Below, one piece after another: positions 4,778-5,531 of a stretch of DNA of 5,531 bases. The translations under genes and the position numbers were made by a program. Source of the DNA: Spirochaetales bacterium (GTDB lineage Bacteria; Spirochaetota; Spirochaetia; ARS1246); the NCBI GenBank assembly GCA_018644745.1, contig JABGPX010000268.1, forward strand, positions 1-5,531, in the 5' to 3' direction. The notes beneath the pieces were generated by a model. That model ran no database searches. It was given only the letters and a program-made list of their open reading frames with translations, and was not told the origin of the DNA. Each line of letters starts with the position of its first letter. Positions within the stretch are counted from its first letter, which is position 1.

Positions 4778-4787
4778 CCGACGTAAT

Positions 4788-5036
4788 ATGCCCGAACATG
4801 AGAACGAAATAGTATTCGAAATCACCCAAGAATCGGACGGTGGATTTGTTGCAGAGTGCCTAACGGAAGACATTTACACCGAGGCAGATAGTTGGGATGA
4901 ACTTCGAGGGACCGTCAGAGAAACAGTCGATGCGTATTTCTATGACACCGCCGTTTCAGCGAATAGACAGGGAGTTCATCCCTTTGCTGATGATAAGAAA
5001 ACACTAGCCAGCATCGAATGTCGCAATAGCCGCTGA
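4788..5036 (+). CDS. HicB-like antitoxin family protein, orphan
   Basis: This 82-codon gene reads NEIVFEITQESDGGFVAECL, TEDIYTEADSWDEL, RETVDAYFY. That is the partial RNase-H-like fold of short HicB-type antitoxins, a subgroup often mislabelled as 2-oxoisovalerate dehydrogenase. HicB proteins bind and block the HicA double-stranded-RNA-binding mRNA-cleaving toxin. ATG 4788 matches the family start. The frame is open back to 4641, but that extension translates the GC-rich element and an antisense T-arm and is not coding. No Shine-Dalgarno precedes ATG 4788, because its upstream region is the tRNA-derived repeat. No hicA is found in the 280 bases downstream, so it appears orphaned and perhaps unexpressed. 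The C-terminus is short and lacks a DNA-binding domain. Confidence 0.78.
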   Translation: MPEHENEIVFEITQESDGGFVAECLTEDIYTEADSWDELRGTVRETVDAYFYDTAVSANRQGVHPFADDKKTLASIECRNSR

Positions 5037-5083
5037 CATTTTAACTGTATCACAGGAGAAAACCAATAACATCAGGCAGGCAT

Positions 5084-5312
5084 ATGGAGGATGAAAAGCT
5101 AAGTAATCATTTAAAAAGTAGTTGGAAGGTCAGCGTGATAGTGCTGCTGTGCATCATTGCGGCTATTACCTCGACTGCACAGGAGATTGACCCAGACCGT
5201 GGTCTGTTCATTGACTACCTCGCTACAAAGTGCCGAGTACGCAGTAGACGATCTTGGTGTTCAGATCGCATTTGACGGAGCGGGACAGGGAAACTGGCCA
5301 TTCGTGAGTTAA
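5084..5312 (+). pseudogene. Small exported-protein remnant with frameshift
   Basis: ATG 5084 opens a frame with a charged start, the hydrophobic run VSVIVLLCIIAAITSTA, then QEIDPDRGLFIDYLA. This is a typical Sec signal peptide with cleavage near TSTA-Q. A weak AGGCAGG lies just upstream. At about 5223 natural-looking sequence passes to another frame that reads SAEYAVDDLGVQIAFDGAG then QGNWPFVS and stops at TAA 5310-5312. The first frame continues with an arginine-rich stretch to TGA at 5273-5275. I interpret this as a frameshifted exported protein, much shortened. The family is not recognised. Confidence 0.35.
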
Positions 5313-5318
5313 AAAAAA

Positions 5319-5531
5319 TCAACGATTTACTTCGAGTATTTGAGCCTTTAGCTTCGGCAGGGATTCAGAAATAGTTAACCCGACAATTTTAGGATCAACA
5401 CCTTCATAATCATGTACAATGATGTTTCGCAGACTGGATCCAAGTTTTACCGGTAGCTTGTCTCGCAGGCCAGGTGATTCGATTCTCCCTAGAGTCTCGC
5501 CGATTTGAACCAGGCACATCATAACTGCGTA
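5319..5531 (-). CDS. hepT: HepT-like ribonuclease toxin (C-terminal part; 5' end outside window)
   Basis: The minus-strand frame is open to the window edge and gives 70 residues. They include MMCLVQIGETLGRI, then LRNIIVHDYEGVD containing R-x4-H-x-Y (R35, H40, Y42 of the visible part), and end TISESLPKLKAQILEVNR. R-x4-6-H-x-Y is the catalytic motif of the HEPN superfamily, and the IGET and VHDYEGVD blocks are typical of the HepT (DUF86) family. Its MNT nucleotidyltransferase partner neutralises it by modifying the tyrosine. Full HepT proteins are about 110-140 residues, so roughly the first third is missing. The ATG at 5522 is internal to the family pattern and is unlikely to be the start. The stop TGA (5321-5319) is followed by eight T's but no clear hairpin. 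A partner, if present, lies upstream outside the window. Confidence 0.82.
   Translation of the reverse strand, partial: YAVMMCLVQIGETLGRIESPGLRDKLPVKLGSSLRNIIVHDYEGVDPKIVGLTISESLPKLKAQILEVNR

Noticed and set aside
4641..4787. N-terminal extension of the HicB-like protein beginning MVPEGFEP
   Set aside because: This is translation of an antisense tRNA T-arm and GC-rich repeat. GFEP-type starts of this origin are a known annotation artefact.
5305..5321. Intrinsic terminator of the HepT gene from its T-run
   Set aside because: Eight T's follow the stop codon on the minus strand, but no stable stem precedes them.
1..5531. CRISPR array
   Set aside because: No regularly spaced repeats of 20 or more bases with unique spacers; the only regular array is the 10-bp-phased motif at 4447-4490.

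Overview
The window is a pseudogene-rich accessory stretch of a bacterial chromosome. It is packed with toxin-antitoxin (TA) type genes and their remains, and it carries a tRNA-derived attachment-site signature. Most of it has moderate GC content, but about 1203-1955 is strikingly AT-rich. No marker fixes the taxon. Shine-Dalgarno sites, a type I sulfatase relic, an ecdysteroid-kinase-like phosphotransferase and several TA families fit a Gram-negative environmental or host-associated proteobacterium, but this is only an inference.

Layout, left to right. 1-301 (-): 5' end of a kinase-like phosphotransferase gene running out of the window. 337-468 (-): a possible 43-aa ORF. 427-652: hairpins and a GC-rich repeat with no convincing gene. 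699-1202 (-): brnT/brnA, with brnA intact and brnT lacking its 5' end and shifted in an A6 run. 1203-1842 (-): an AT-rich PIN-domain toxin and small antitoxin pair, overlapping and apparently intact. 1957-2081: junk with a hairpin. 2082-about 2950 (+): a decayed sulfatase (no N-terminus, one frameshift, two stops, an internal deletion). 3019-3318 (+): a MazF/PemK toxin that has lost its start and carries a nonsense codon. 3319-3641: a short relic ORF and a three-copy operator-like repeat. 3642-4204 (-): a DUF4160/DUF2442 pair, the DUF4160 gene frameshifted. 4178-4294 (+): a fragment resembling a HigB/Gp49-type toxin. 4447-4490: GAA motifs phased at 10 bp. 4561-4787: 3' half of tRNA-Arg(UCU), its terminator, and a GC-rich palindromic element whose outer edge repeats the tRNA 3' end. 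4788-5036 (+): an orphan HicB-like antitoxin. 5084-about 5312 (+): a broken small exported-protein ORF. 5319-5531 (-): C-terminal part of a HepT-like toxin.

The genes do not form one pathway. The picture is a landing zone beside a tRNA attachment site where small TA modules (BrnTA, PIN pair, MazF, DUF4160/2442, HigB-like, HicB, HepT) have accumulated, inserted into or abutted one another, and decayed. The PIN pair looks functional. The BrnA, HicB and DUF2442 genes are intact although their partners are damaged or absent. The most noteworthy structures are the tRNA-derived repeats at 4561-4787, the 10-bp-phased motifs beside them, the operator at 3541-3582, and the AT-rich PIN cassette abutting the truncated brnT.
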